Positions 1 to 9,471 of a stretch of DNA of 64,000 bases are shown here, one piece after another. The notes under the pieces were generated by a model that did not search any database, was not told the origin of the DNA, and saw nothing but the letters and a program-made list of their open reading frames with translations. The stretch comes from Achromobacter sp. UMC71 (GTDB lineage Bacteria > Pseudomonadota > Gammaproteobacteria > Burkholderiales > Burkholderiaceae_B). The DNA lies in NCBI RefSeq assembly GCF_014170305.1, contig NZ_LZZT01000034.1:79356-143355 (forward strand), read 5' to 3'. The stretch's first letter is position 1. Each line of letters opens with the position of its first letter. The translations under genes were made by a program, and so were the position numbers.

Positions 1-923
1 GCCGACAGCGCCGACCCCATGCGCGAGGCGCCGCGCATGATGGGCCCCGCCACCTCGAAGATGCCGATGACCGCCAACAGCAGGCCGACCAACAGCGGGC
101 CTTCCAACGTGCCTGCCTGATAGGTATCCAGGCCAAACCACAGCAGCGCCAGCACCGATACGCCCGCTGCGGCCTGCAGAAACCATTGGCCGCGCGCGGC
201 AACGCGCGCCTGGCTGGCCCGCGCCCGCGCGCTAGCCTCGCACAACTGCTCGAAATGCGCACAGGTCTGCGCTTGCGCATGCAGCGCCACCATATCGGCG
301 TGGCCGTCCACTGCATCCAGCGTCGCGGCGCGCAGCCCCGCCGCGCTTTCCTGCGCGGCCACGCCGGGCTTGCGCGCGGCGCGCACCAGCCACAGCGGCA
401 CCAGCACGCAGGCGGTGAACAGCGCCAGGGCAAATGCCAGCGCGGCGGCCGGCACCCAGTAGCCCAGCACCGCGGTCAGCACCGCACCGGCCAGGATAGC
501 CGTGGCCAGCGGCGCCAGCACGAACAGGAACACGGTATCGAGCGCATCGACGTCGCCCGTCATGCGCGCCACCAGGTCGCCGCTGCGGTAACGCGCCAAT
601 TGACGCGGTGTCAGCCGTATCAAGGCGTTGAACACCGTGGCACGCAAATCCGCCAGCAAACGCAGCGTGGCCGAATGGCCCACCACGCGGTCCGCGTAGC
701 GCGACACGATGCGCAGGAACGATAGCCCTCGAACCAGCGCCGACGGCGCGAACAGGTTGAAGGCGCCGCCCGCGCCGGCCAGCGCCGCGCCGGTCAAGAA
801 CCAGCCCGACACGCCCAGCAGGCCGACGCCCGCTGCCACCGTGGCCAAGGCGCAGAACAAGGCGAGCAGGAGGCCGCTCTTTCGGCGCACGTACAAAGGC
901 AGCAGCAACAGCAGGTTCTTCAT
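1..923 (-). CDS. cydC: CydC, thiol reductant ABC exporter subunit (partial, 3' end off window)
   Basis: CydC is half of the CydDC heterodimeric ABC exporter that moves glutathione or cysteine to the periplasm and is needed to assemble cytochrome bd. The frame starts with ATG at 923 and stays open to the left edge, so about 307 N-terminal residues are present. These are the membrane domain: a leucine-rich first helix (MKNLLLLLPLYVRR), a GVSGWFLTGAAL segment, and the SGDLVARMTGDVDALD stretch typical of type-1 exporter transmembrane domains. The ATPase half lies outside. Its ATG overlaps the cydD stop (ATGA), so the two are translationally coupled. Identification rests on the transmembrane sequence and on position after cydD. 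Confidence 0.9.
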   Translation of the reverse strand, partial: MKNLLLLLPLYVRRKSGLLLALFCALATVAAGVGLLGVSGWFLTGAALAGAGGAFNLFAPSALVRGLSFLRIVSRYADRVVGHSATLRLLADLRATVFNALIRLTPRQLARYRSGDLVARMTGDVDALDTVFLFVLAPLATAILAGAVLTAVLGYWVPAAALAFALALFTACVLVPLWLVRAARKPGVAAQESAAGLRAATLDAVDGHADMVALHAQAQTCAHFEQLCEASARARASQARVAARGQWFLQAAAGVSVLALLWFGLDTYQAGTLEGPLLVGLLLAVIGIFEVAGPIMRGASRMGSALS

Positions 924-2665
924 ACGTCTTTCACTTTCGCGTCGGCAATGCGCAACACCCGCGGCAGGCGCGCCGCGACCGCCGGCGAGTGCGTGGCCAG
1001 CAGCAACGTGCGGCCGGCGGCAAACTTCAGGATTTCATCGAGCACGCGAGTCTGCGTCGCGTCGTCCAGATGGGCCGTGGGCTCGTCCAGCAGGATCAGG
1101 CCAGGATCGCGCAGGAACAGCCGCGCCAATGCCACGCGTTGCGCCTGGCCGCCCGACAGACCATGCCCGCGACTGCCTAGCGGCGTATCCAGCCCTTGCG
1201 GCAGGCTGGATGCAAATTCCAGCACGCAGGCGCGGCGCGCGGCTTCGAGCACGTCGGCATCGGACGCGGCTGGCCGGCCCAGGCGGATGTTGTCGGCGAT
1301 GGACCCCGCCAGCAATTGCGGCTGCTGGCCGATCAAGGCCACGCGCGCGCGCAGGTCGGCTTCACACCACTGGCTTAGCGGCGTGGCGTCGATACTGACG
1401 TCACCCACGCTGGGCCGCAGCCGCGCGATGGCTTCGATCAGCGTTGATTTACCGATACCGCTGGGCCCCATCAGCGCCGCATGTTCGCCCGGCGCCAACG
1501 ACAACGCGGCCTCGGACAACACGGGCTGCGGGCGCCCGGTAGCGGCCATGGTCAAGCCCGCAACCGCCAGGGCCGCGCCGCCCGGCGCGAATGCCACGGG
1601 CACCGCGGACTCGGCCGCCGCCGACTCGTCTTGCGGCAAGCCGTCGAACAAGGTGGATATCTGCGTCACCGCGGCCAGCGCCGCGGCGCGGTCGTGATAG
1701 TGCGCCGCGAACTGGCGCAGCGGCGCATAGACCTCGGGCGCCATCAGCAGGCAGAACAGCCCGGCCTGCAGCGTCAGCGGCGACCAGCGCACATCCAGAA
1801 AACCCAGATAGGTCAAGCCGATATACACGGCCACGCCGGCCACGCCCAGGGCCGCGAAGAATTCCAGCACCGCCGAGGACAGGAAGGCGATGCGCAACAC
1901 CGACATGGTGCGTTGGCGCAGCGCATCGCTGGCCGCGACGACCGAGGCCGCCTCGGCCTCGGCGCGGCCATAGAGCTTCAGGGTGGACAGGCCTCGCAGC
2001 CGGTCGGCGAAAAAGCCCGACAGGCGGGCAAAGGCCCGCAAATGGCGCCGGCTGGCGCCCTGCGCGCCCCACCCCACCAGCGCCATGAACAGCGGTATCA
2101 GCGGCGCGGTGATCAGGAGCACCAAGCCCGCCACCACATCCACGGGCAACAGCACGACAGCAAACGCCACCGGCAGCAGCGCCGCGGCGGCCATGGCTGG
2201 CAGGTACTTGGCAAAAAAGCCATCAAGCGCCTCGACCTGGTCCACCAGCGCACTGGCGATTTCGCCCGAGGCCCGCTTGCGGCTCCAGTCGGGGCCTTTG
2301 TGCAAGAGGCGCACGAACAGCGCCTGGCGCACATGGCGCTTGATGCGCTCGGAAGCGTCCGCCCCCGCGCGTTCGCCGGCCCAGGTGATACAGGCGCGCA
2401 GTGCCATCAGCGCCGCGATGGTCAGGATGCCGCCCAGCAATTCCTGGCGCGGCGCCTGCTTGACGATTGCGGCATCCAGCACATTGGCCAGCAGCCAGGC
2501 CTGCACCACCAGCAGGCCGCCCGACACCAGCGGCGCGGCGCCCGCCAGCATCAGCGGGAACCGGGCCGCTTTCGCCAGCGACATCAACCAGCGCGACTGT
2601 TCGCGCGGCGGTTTGCGCAGGCTTGCCGACGGGTCGTGCTCGAGGCTGCTAGCGCCGCCGCTCAC
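920..2665 (-). CDS. cydD: CydD, thiol reductant ABC exporter subunit
   Basis: A 581-residue ABC half-exporter with an N-terminal six-helix membrane domain (about 1-330) and a C-terminal ATPase (about 360-580). The ATPase has Walker A (GPSGIGKST), the signature LSGGQAQR and Walker B (LILLDEPTAHLD). It partners CydC to export thiols needed for cytochrome bd maturation. It begins with GTG, and this start overlaps the cydX stop by four bases (GTGA). It overlaps cydC at the other end. Length and order (cydABX then DC) fit the family; here oxidase and exporter lie on one apparent transcript. Confidence 0.95.
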   Translation of the reverse strand: MSGGASSLEHDPSASLRKPPREQSRWLMSLAKAARFPLMLAGAAPLVSGGLLVVQAWLLANVLDAAIVKQAPRQELLGGILTIAALMALRACITWAGERAGADASERIKRHVRQALFVRLLHKGPDWSRKRASGEIASALVDQVEALDGFFAKYLPAMAAAALLPVAFAVVLLPVDVVAGLVLLITAPLIPLFMALVGWGAQGASRRHLRAFARLSGFFADRLRGLSTLKLYGRAEAEAASVVAASDALRQRTMSVLRIAFLSSAVLEFFAALGVAGVAVYIGLTYLGFLDVRWSPLTLQAGLFCLLMAPEVYAPLRQFAAHYHDRAAALAAVTQISTLFDGLPQDESAAAESAVPVAFAPGGAALAVAGLTMAATGRPQPVLSEAALSLAPGEHAALMGPSGIGKSTLIEAIARLRPSVGDVSIDATPLSQWCEADLRARVALIGQQPQLLAGSIADNIRLGRPAASDADVLEAARRACVLEFASSLPQGLDTPLGSRGHGLSGGQAQRVALARLFLRDPGLILLDEPTAHLDDATQTRVLDEILKFAAGRTLLLATHSPAVAARLPRVLRIADAKVKDV

Positions 2666-2787
2666 TCGTCTGCACGGCTGGCGCGCGGGTCATGCGAGTG
2701 ACCTTCGCGCAGCTCGAACCACATGGCGTTGAGGATGGCGAACGCACACGCCAATCCCAGGCCGAGTATCCACGAGAAATACCACAT
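2662..2787 (-). CDS. cydX: CydX, small subunit of cytochrome bd oxidase
   Basis: A 41-residue protein that starts MWYFSWILGLGLACAF, the hallmark of the CydX/YbgT family, followed by a single membrane helix and a polar tail (HSHDPRASRADE). In characterised bacteria CydX binds CydA and stabilises the haems of cytochrome bd. The ATG at 2787 lies 15 bases after the cydB stop and has a GGAG ribosome site just upstream (AAGGAGCC on the minus strand). Its stop overlaps the GTG of cydD. It is short enough to be missed by automatic gene calling. Confidence 0.93.
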   Translation of the reverse strand: MWYFSWILGLGLACAFAILNAMWFELREGHSHDPRASRADE

Positions 2788-2802
2788 GGGGCAGGCTCCT
2801 TG

Positions 2803-3957
2803 TCAGTATGAATTGGGCGTGTCGCCCACGGATTCGTGGGTCACCTTGCCGCGCATGACGCGGTACACCCAGGCGGTGTAGATCGTCACGATGGGCAGGA
2901 AGATGACAACGGCGATCACCATGATCCACAGCGTCATGTGGCTGGACGACGCGTCCCAGACCGTCAGGCCGGCCTTGGGGTTGGTCGACGACGGCATCAG
3001 GAACGGGAACAGCGAAAAGCCGACCGTCAGGATCACGCCGGCGATCGACACCGCCGACGCCAGGAACGACAGCACGTTGGCGCGCAGCGTCAGGAACAGC
3101 AGCACCAGCACGGCGCCGGCCACGCCCAGCGCGGGCGCGATCCACATCAGCGGCCAGGTAGCATAGTTGGTCATCCAGGCGCCTGTCTGGACCGCCACCG
3201 TCTTGAGCATCGGATCCGACGGCCCCTGCATGTCGACCGCGCTGGTGATGGTATGGCCGCCAATGCCGCCGGCCACCCAAAAACCGCCCGCGATGAACAG
3301 CGCCAGCGTCAGCAACGCGCCCAGGCGCCCCCAATTGCGGGCCCGCGACGAGATCGGGTCTTCGGTGCGCCACGCCAGCAGCACGGCGCCGTGCATGGCC
3401 AGCATCACCACGCTCAACACACCGCACAGCAGCGCGAAGGGCGTGAACAGCTGGTAGAAATGGCCTTCGTAGATCATGCGCAGCGCATTGCCGTCGAACG
3501 TGAACGGCACGCCCAGGATGATGTTGCCCACCGCCACACCGAATACCAGCGAGGCCACCACGCCCGAGAAGCACAGCACGCCGTCCCAGGTGTTGCGCCA
3601 GCGGGTGCCTTCCATCTTGCTGCGGTACTTGAACCCCACGGGACGCAGGATCAGCGCGATCAACGCCAGCATCATCGCCAGGTAGAAGCCCGAGAACGAG
3701 GCCGCGTAGAGCAGCGGCCAGGCGGCGAAGATGGCGCCGCCCGCGGTGATCAGCCACACCTGGTTGCCTTCCCACACGGGGCCGACCACGTTGATCACCA
3801 CGCGCCGCTCGGCGTCCGTCTTGGCCACGACGGGCAACAGCGCGGCCACGCCCAGGTCGAAGCCGTCCATGACGGCAAAACCGATCAGCAGCGCGCCCAG
3901 CAGCGCCCACCAGACCACTCGCAGGGTGGCGTAGTCAAAAGGAATAAGGGTATCCAT
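2803..3957 (-). CDS. cydB: Cytochrome bd ubiquinol oxidase subunit II (CydB)
   Basis: A 384-residue multi-helix membrane protein, the usual CydB length, starting MDTLIPFDYATLRVVWW. The conserved GFAVMDGFDLGVA and GPVWEGNQVWLI segments near the N-terminus identify it. It forms the structural partner of CydA in the quinol-oxidising, oxygen-reducing bd complex of the inner membrane. I chose the ATG at 3957, 13 bases after cydA, rather than an in-frame upstream start inside cydA, because family members begin at this point. It sits between cydA and cydX. Confidence 0.96.
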   Translation of the reverse strand: MDTLIPFDYATLRVVWWALLGALLIGFAVMDGFDLGVAALLPVVAKTDAERRVVINVVGPVWEGNQVWLITAGGAIFAAWPLLYAASFSGFYLAMMLALIALILRPVGFKYRSKMEGTRWRNTWDGVLCFSGVVASLVFGVAVGNIILGVPFTFDGNALRMIYEGHFYQLFTPFALLCGVLSVVMLAMHGAVLLAWRTEDPISSRARNWGRLGALLTLALFIAGGFWVAGGIGGHTITSAVDMQGPSDPMLKTVAVQTGAWMTNYATWPLMWIAPALGVAGAVLVLLFLTLRANVLSFLASAVSIAGVILTVGFSLFPFLMPSSTNPKAGLTVWDASSSHMTLWIMVIAVVIFLPIVTIYTAWVYRVMRGKVTHESVGDTPNSY

Positions 3958-3970
3958 GGCTTCTCTCCCC

Positions 3971-5545
3971 TTAAGCGCGCACGGCGGCGCGGACAGGATC
4001 GGCGGCGGCGCCAGCAGGCGCGGGCGCGTCGGATTTCGGTCCGGCCTTGATGGCATGCAGCATCACCTTCACGCCGATGATGAGCAGCACCGTGTACAGC
4101 ACCAGGAAGATCGCCAGGCTGATGGCCAGGTCGGCGATGGTCAGGCCGGATGCCGCGTAGTAGGTCGGCAGCACACCTTCGATCACCCACGGCTGGCGGC
4201 CGTATTCGGCCACGAACCATCCGCTTTCAATGGCGACCCACGGCAACGGCAGGCTCCACAGCGCCACCTTAAGCAGGCCGCGCCGGCTGTCCAGACGGCC
4301 ACGCGAGGCCAGCCAGAACGCCACGCCGAAGAACAGGATCAGGTACATGCCCACGGCCACCATGACGCGGAACGCCCAGAACAGCGGCGCCACGTTCGGC
4401 ACGGTGTCCACGGCCGCCTTCTTGATGTCGTCTTCGGTGACCTTGCTCATGTCGGGCTGGTGCCGCTTGACCAACAGCGCGTAGCCCAGGTCCGGCCAGG
4501 TGCGGTCGAACACCATGCGCGCGTCGGTATCCTTGGGATTGGCGCGGATCTTCTGCAAGGCGTCATACGCCACCATGCCATCGCGGATGCGGTTTTCGGC
4601 GCGCAGGATCAGGTCGTCGATGCCCAGCAGCGGCGTGGTCAATGAACGCGTGCCGATGATGCCCATGACGTACGGGATCTCGATGGCGAAGTCGTTCTTG
4701 CGCTCGGCCTGGTTGGGAATCGCGATCAGGTTGAAGGACGCGGGCGCCGGCTCGGTGTGCCACATGGACTCCATGGCCGCGATCTTCATCTTCTGGTGTT
4801 CAGTGGTGAGATAGCCGCTTTCGTCGCCCAGCACGACCACCGACAAGGCGGATGCCAGGCCAAAGCTGGCGGCTACCGCCATCGAGCGCTTGGCCAGGTC
4901 GGTGTGACGGCCCTTGAGCAGGTACCAGGCGCTGATCGACATCACGAACATGGCGCCGGCCACGTAGCCCGCGCTGACCGTGTGCACGAACTTGGCCTGG
5001 GCCACCGGGTTGAAGATCACCGCGGCGAAGTCGGTCATTTCCATGCGCATCGTGTCCGGATTGAACACGGAACCGACCGGGTTCTGCATCCAGCCGTTGG
5101 CGATCAGGATCCACAGCGCCGAGAAGTTGGTGCCGAACGCCACCAGCCAGGTCACCACCAGGTGACTGACCTTGGACATGCGGTTCCAGCCGAAGAAGAA
5201 CAGGCCGACGAAGGTGGCTTCCAGGAAGAAAGCCATCAGCCCTTCGAGCGCCAGCGGCGCGCCGAAGATGTCGCCGACGTAGTGACTGTAGTAGGACCAG
5301 TTCATACCGAACTGGAACTCCATGACCACGCCCGTGGCCACGCCCAGCGCGAAGTTGATGCCGAACAAGGTGCCCCAGAACATGGTCATCCGCTTCCAGA
5401 TGGGGCGGCCGGTCATGACGTACACGCTTTCCATGATGGCCAGGATGAACGACAGGCCGAGCGTGAGGGGGACGAAAAGGAAGTGGTAAAGCGCGGTCGC
5501 GGCAAACTGGAATCGCGACAGGTTCACGACGTCGAGATCAATCAT
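3971..5545 (-). CDS. cydA: Cytochrome bd ubiquinol oxidase subunit I (CydA)
   Basis: A 524-residue haem-bearing subunit that oxidises ubiquinol and reduces oxygen to water. Visible hallmarks are MIDLDVVNLSRFQFAAT with the axial-ligand histidine at about residue 21 (equivalent to E. coli His19), NGWMQNPVGS, and the GRQPW motif near residue 445. The length matches the long quinol-loop class. The ATG at 5545 is preceded by GGGAG seven bases upstream, which decides it over an in-frame start at 5587. It is the first structural gene of cydABXDC, 127 bases after the GbsR-like regulator on the same strand. Confidence 0.97.
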   Translation of the reverse strand: MIDLDVVNLSRFQFAATALYHFLFVPLTLGLSFILAIMESVYVMTGRPIWKRMTMFWGTLFGINFALGVATGVVMEFQFGMNWSYYSHYVGDIFGAPLALEGLMAFFLEATFVGLFFFGWNRMSKVSHLVVTWLVAFGTNFSALWILIANGWMQNPVGSVFNPDTMRMEMTDFAAVIFNPVAQAKFVHTVSAGYVAGAMFVMSISAWYLLKGRHTDLAKRSMAVAASFGLASALSVVVLGDESGYLTTEHQKMKIAAMESMWHTEPAPASFNLIAIPNQAERKNDFAIEIPYVMGIIGTRSLTTPLLGIDDLILRAENRIRDGMVAYDALQKIRANPKDTDARMVFDRTWPDLGYALLVKRHQPDMSKVTEDDIKKAAVDTVPNVAPLFWAFRVMVAVGMYLILFFGVAFWLASRGRLDSRRGLLKVALWSLPLPWVAIESGWFVAEYGRQPWVIEGVLPTYYAASGLTIADLAISLAIFLVLYTVLLIIGVKVMLHAIKAGPKSDAPAPAGAAADPVRAAVRA

Positions 5546-5672
5546 TGGGGCGCTCCCATGCAGGTGAGTAGCCACAGCAACCGGCATGGTTCCCAGGCCG
5601 TCTCTCGCGCCATGATACGGGCGATGTATACAACTTCATAGAGGTTTCCTGAAAAATCGGGGCAGATCGAAA

Positions 5673-6218
5673 TCAGCTCTTGCCCCGCAATTTGCCGGCG
5701 AATCCAAGCACCTTCTGCACTTTTGAACCCAGCTTCATCAGGTTCTGCAGCGTCTCGGGCGGCAGGCGTTGAACCTCATCGAACCACCCGGTGGATAGTT
5801 CGATGAGCTCCAGCATTTCGGTCATGCGCTGCTGCGCATAGGCCTCGTTCGGGCCGGAGGGCGGCTCGAGCAGCGTGTCGCGCAACAGGGTCAGGGTGGG
5901 ATCGATTTCGCGCTTGCGCTTCTCTTCCATGAGGATGCGGAAGATCTCCCACACGTCCTTGGGCGTTTCGAAGTAGTCGCGGCGGTCGCCGACCTGGTGC
6001 ACCAGCTTGACCAGGCGCCAGGACTGCAGCTCTTTGAGCCCCAGGCTGACGTTGGAACGGGAAAAACCCAGCGTTTCGGCGATGTCGTCGGCGTGCAGGG
6101 GCTCGGGCGACAGGAACAGCAAGGCGTAGATCTGGCCGACGGTGCGGTTCACGCCCCAACGGCTGCCCATTTCGCCGAAGTGCAGGACGAAACGTTCGTT
6201 TTGAGGAGTAAGCACCAT
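5673..6218 (-). CDS. GbsR/MarR-family transcriptional regulator upstream of cydABXDC
   Basis: A 181-residue winged-helix regulator if started at the ATG at 6218 (MVLTPQNERFVLHFGEMG); an in-frame start at 6338 would add 40 residues. The FGEMGSRWGVNRTVGQIYALL and ADDIAETLGFSRSNVSLGLKEL segments fit the GbsR-type MarR subfamily. The second segment is the recognition helix. It lies directly upstream of cydA in the same direction, so control of the bd oxidase operon is likely, but the ligand and the sign of control are not visible. The start choice is moderately sure. Confidence 0.8.
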   Translation of the reverse strand: MVLTPQNERFVLHFGEMGSRWGVNRTVGQIYALLFLSPEPLHADDIAETLGFSRSNVSLGLKELQSWRLVKLVHQVGDRRDYFETPKDVWEIFRILMEEKRKREIDPTLTLLRDTLLEPPSGPNEAYAQQRMTEMLELIELSTGWFDEVQRLPPETLQNLMKLGSKVQKVLGFAGKLRGKS

Positions 6219-6520
6219 GAGCAATCCAGGCCAGTCGGCAACAACGGCGGCATTTCCCGACCTGAATGGTCGGATATAAATGGTTACGCCGATTTCAGTA
6301 ATTCCTGAAATTATCGAATAAACTGTGCGAAAGCGCAAACCACACTACTGGAAGGGGTATCCCCGCAAGCGCGAGGCGGTATGGGGCCCGGCCCCTGGAA
6401 ACAAGCCGCTTTTGTTGCAGGCGAACGACGAAAAAAAGCCACCGGCCAGCAAGGCTGGGTGGCACAGGCCCGAGGAAGACCGGGCGGTCTAGGCGCTGGC
6501 GGCAACGCCCGAAGGCGGGG
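6219..6520. other. Intergenic stretch between the cyd regulator and purT
   Basis: About 300 bases without a convincing gene. Its right part holds the purT terminator at 6431-6463 on the minus strand. Its left part should carry the promoter of the GbsR-like regulator and the cyd operon. No FNR/ANR-type TTGAT-N4-ATCAA box was seen by eye. Confidence 0.6.
6431..6463 (-). terminator. Rho-independent terminator of purT
   Basis: Read on the minus strand, GCCACC and CCAGC arms (plus-strand 6458-6463 and 6454-6458) pair with 6438-6443 and 6446-6450 around a three-base loop. A run of seven T follows. It lies about 60 bases after the purT stop. Confidence 0.85.
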
Positions 6521-7738
6521 TCAGCCGGCCTTGACGGTCACGGCGGCGGACACGCGCTTGGCCTTGGCGCGCGCGGCGGCGACATCCTCGGCCACGGCCA
6601 GGCCCACGCCCATGCGGCGGCGGACGAAGGATTCGGGCTTGCCGAACAGGCGGATATCGGTGCCGGGTTCAGCCAGGGCCTGCGCCACGTTATGGAACGA
6701 CACGGCCTGTGCATCGACGCCGCCGTAGATGACGCTGCTGGCGCCGGGCTGGCGCAGCGAGGTGTCCACCGGCAGGCCCAGCAGGGCGCGGGCGTGCAGC
6801 TCGAATTCGTTCTGGGCCTGCGTGATCATGGTGACCATGCCGGTGTCATGCGGACGCGGACTGACTTCCGAGAACCAGACCTGGTCGCCGGCCACGAACA
6901 GCTCGACGCCGAAGATCCCCAGGCCGCCCAATTCGGACGTGACCGCCAGCGCGATATCGCGCGAGCGCTGCAGGGCGGCCGGCGACATGGGATGCGGCTG
7001 CCAGCTTTCGACGTAGTCGCCGTCGACCTGCTTGTGGCCGATCGGCTCGCAGTAGCGGGTCTCGACCTGGCCGTCGGCGCCGCGCGCCCGGACGGTCAGC
7101 AGGGTGATTTCGTAGTCGAAACGGATAAAGCCCTCGACGATGGCGCGGCCGCCGCCCACCCGGCCGCCTTCCTGGGCGTAACGCCAGGCGGACGCCACGT
7201 CGTCGGCGCTCTTGATCACGGACTGGCCTTTGCCCGAGGAGGACATGACCGGCTTGATGACGCAGGGATAACCGATGCCGCCATCGATGGCCTGGCGCAA
7301 TTCGTCTTCGGTGTCGACAAAACGGTAGGGCGAGGTGGGCAGGCCCAGGGTCTCGGCGGCCAGGCGGCGGATGCCCTCCCGGTTCATGGTCAACTGGGCC
7401 GCCCGGGCGGTCGGGGTGACCCGCGCCACGCCCGCCGATTCCAGTTCTACCAGCAAACTGGTGGCAATGGCCTCGATTTCGGGGACAATAACGTGCGGCT
7501 GCTCTTGCTGGATGACCCGTTTCAGGGCTTCCGGGTCCGTCATCGACACCACATGCGCGCGGTGCGCCACCTGATGGCCCGGCGCGTCGGCATACCGATC
7601 CACCGCAATGACTTCCACGCCCAGCCTTTGCAGGGCGATGATGACCTCTTTGCCCAATTCGCCCGATCCGAGCAGCATGACTCGGGTGGCCAGGGGGGAC
7701 AGGGGCGTGCCAAGGACGGGGCTGGGAATGCTGGACAT
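6521..7738 (-). CDS. purT: Formate-dependent phosphoribosylglycinamide formyltransferase
   Basis: PurT makes formyl-GAR from GAR, formate and ATP in purine synthesis, in parallel with folate-dependent PurN. The 405-residue protein starts [20 protein letters not shown]. It then shows the N-terminal dinucleotide-like [20 protein letters not shown], the ATP-grasp core ([18 protein letters not shown] around residues 160-175) and the metal-binding [25 protein letters not shown] region. The frame stays open upstream, but homology begins at the ATG at 7738. It is divergent from kdsD and monocistronic, with its own terminator. Confidence 0.97.
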   Translation of the reverse strand: MSSIPSPVLGTPLSPLATRVMLLGSGELGKEVIIALQRLGVEVIAVDRYADAPGHQVAHRAHVVSMTDPEALKRVIQQEQPHVIVPEIEAIATSLLVELESAGVARVTPTARAAQLTMNREGIRRLAAETLGLPTSPYRFVDTEDELRQAIDGGIGYPCVIKPVMSSSGKGQSVIKSADDVASAWRYAQEGGRVGGGRAIVEGFIRFDYEITLLTVRARGADGQVETRYCEPIGHKQVDGDYVESWQPHPMSPAALQRSRDIALAVTSELGGLGIFGVELFVAGDQVWFSEVSPRPHDTGMVTMITQAQNEFELHARALLGLPVDTSLRQPGASSVIYGGVDAQAVSFHNVAQALAEPGTDIRLFGKPESFVRRRMGVGLAVAEDVAAARAKAKRVSAAVTVKAG

Positions 7739-7828
7739 GGAGCGGGCCTGGAAAGGAAAGATTGATAGCCGGATAAAAGAGCCGCCAGGATGCCATACCC
7801 CCCTGCCCGGGGCAAACCCGCAACCTGA

Positions 7829-7837
7829 TATTAAAAT
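7829..7837 (+). promoter_or_regulatory. Possible -10 region of kdsD, six bases before the start codon
   Basis: A TATTAAAAT block gives a TAAAAT box at 7832-7837. Only six bases separate it from the kdsD ATG, so transcription from it would start at or near the A of ATG. No good -35 and no ribosome site are visible. Confidence 0.35.
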
Positions 7838-7843
7838 CCCCTG

Positions 7844-8833
7844 ATGACCGACCATCCCACCACATCGTCCGACACCGCGCTGGCATCTGCCCGCCGGACG
7901 CTGCAAATCGAAAGCCAGGGCATCTTGGACCTGTCCGCCCGCCTGGACGACAGTTTCACGCAGGTTGTCGCCATGCTGCTGGCATGCCGTGGCCGCGTGG
8001 TCGTCAGCGGCATCGGCAAGACCGGCCACGTCGCCCGCAAGATCGCCGCGACCCTGGCATCCACCGGCACGCCCGCCTTCTTCGTGCACGCCGCCGAAGC
8101 CGTGCACGGCGACCTGGGCATGATCACCCGCGACGACGTGCTGATCGCCATTTCCTATTCGGGCTCCGGCCAGGAATTGCTGACCATCCTGCCGGTGGCC
8201 CGCCGCATGGGCGCCGGCCTGGTCGCCATCACCGGCAACCCGCAATCCGAACTGGCCAGCCTGGCCGACGTCCACCTGGACGCCAGCGTGGCCCAGGAAG
8301 CCTGCCCGCTGAACCTGGCGCCCACCGCCAGCACTACCGCGGCCCTGGCCCTGGGCGATGCCCTGGCCGTGGCCTGCCTGGAAGCCCGCGGCTTCGGCCC
8401 TCAGGATTTCGCGCGCTCGCATCCCGGCGGCGCGCTGGGCCGCCGTCTGCTGACCCACGTGCGCGACGTCATGCGCCAGGGCGACGCCCTGCCCATCGTG
8501 GCGGCCGGCACGCCGGTGTCGCAAGCGCTCGAAGTCATGTCCGCCAAGGGCATGGGCATGACGGTGGTCACCGACCCGCAACACCGCCCCCTGGGCATCT
8601 TCACCGACGGCGACCTGCGCCGCCTGATCGCGCGCTACGGCGACATCCGCAGCCTGACGGTCGACGAGGGCATGACCCGCTCGCCGCGCAGCGTCAATCC
8701 GGACGCGCTGGCCGTCGAAGCCGCGCGCCAGATGGATGACCAACGACTCAATCACATGCTGGTGCTGGACGCCGACGGCGCCCTGCTCGGCGCCCTGCAC
8801 ATGCACGACCTGATGGCTGCAAAAGTGGTATGA
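7844..8833 (+). CDS. kdsD: D-arabinose-5-phosphate isomerase (KpsF/GutQ family)
   Basis: KdsD converts ribulose 5-phosphate to arabinose 5-phosphate, the first step of Kdo synthesis for lipopolysaccharide. The 329-residue protein has an N-terminal SIS domain (about 35-180; [32 protein letters not shown], and [20 protein letters not shown] joint at about 185-202). Two CBS domains follow (about 205-325), the standard KpsF/GutQ layout. Its stop overlaps the kdsC start, so the next Kdo-pathway enzyme is coupled. GutQ-type paralogues are the alternative, but the kdsC-lpt context favours KdsD. Confidence 0.96.
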   Translation: MTDHPTTSSDTALASARRTLQIESQGILDLSARLDDSFTQVVAMLLACRGRVVVSGIGKTGHVARKIAATLASTGTPAFFVHAAEAVHGDLGMITRDDVLIAISYSGSGQELLTILPVARRMGAGLVAITGNPQSELASLADVHLDASVAQEACPLNLAPTASTTAALALGDALAVACLEARGFGPQDFARSHPGGALGRRLLTHVRDVMRQGDALPIVAAGTPVSQALEVMSAKGMGMTVVTDPQHRPLGIFTDGDLRRLIARYGDIRSLTVDEGMTRSPRSVNPDALAVEAARQMDDQRLNHMLVLDADGALLGALHMHDLMAAKVV

Positions 8834-9438
8834 CTATGACTCTTCCTACTTCGATCACCCACCCGGCCGAAGCGCTGGTCCTGGCCCGCATTGCCCCCGC
8901 CGTGCGCGAACGCGCCGCCGCGGTGCGCCTGATGGTGTTCGACGTGGACGGCGTCCTGACCGACGGCAGCCTCTATTACAGCGAAACCGGCGAAGCGCTC
9001 AAGCGTTTCCACGCGCTCGACGGCCATGGGCTGCGCCTCTTGATGGAAGGCGGCCTGAAGGTCGCGCTGATGACCGGCCGCTCCGGCCCCATCGTGGCGC
9101 GCCGCGCCGCCGAGCTGGGCATTTCCGAGGTCATGCAGGGCGTGCGGGACAAAGGCTCGGCGCTGGCCGAACTTGCGCAGCGCAGCGCGGTCCAACTGAA
9201 CCAGACCGGCTACATGGGCGATGACATCATTGACCTGCCGGCCATGCAACGCGCCGGCTTCGCGGCCAGCGTGCCGAACGCGCCCGGCTATGTCAGCCAA
9301 GCGGCCCACTGGATCGCCACACAGCCCGGCGGCGGCGGCGCGGTGCGCGAATGCTGCGACCTGCTGCTGGCCTCCCAGGGCCGCCTGGGCGGATTCCTGG
9401 CGGCGCCGGGCCTGCTCGGCCCGGGCGCCATCCAGTAA
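8830..9438 (+). CDS. kdsC: 3-deoxy-D-manno-octulosonate 8-phosphate phosphatase
   Basis: A 202-residue HAD-superfamily phosphatase (C0/C1-less type). The catalytic motif DVDGVLTDG has the nucleophile Asp38 and Asp40. [11 protein letters not shown] supplies the Thr/Ser motif, KGSALAEL the lysine, and YMGDDIIDL the acidic motif IV. It removes the phosphate from Kdo-8-P. Start ATG at 8830 overlaps the kdsD stop; another ATG lies two codons in. The glycine-rich C-terminus ([10 protein letters not shown]) is the family tail that contacts the neighbouring active site. Confidence 0.96.
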   Translation: MTMTLPTSITHPAEALVLARIAPAVRERAAAVRLMVFDVDGVLTDGSLYYSETGEALKRFHALDGHGLRLLMEGGLKVALMTGRSGPIVARRAAELGISEVMQGVRDKGSALAELAQRSAVQLNQTGYMGDDIIDLPAMQRAGFAASVPNAPGYVSQAAHWIATQPGGGGAVRECCDLLLASQGRLGGFLAAPGLLGPGAIQ

Positions 9439-9471
9439 GCGCCCCTAACCACGCCCTGACCGGCAGACCCG

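Noticed and set aside
5625..5632. TGTATACA palindrome as cydA promoter/operator
   Set aside because: No acceptable -35 on the minus strand at the right distance, and eight bases are too few to claim an operator.
7739..8806. Upstream open extension of purT through kdsD
   Set aside because: Homology to PurT begins at 7738, and the extension is antisense to kdsD; the frame is open only because of high GC.
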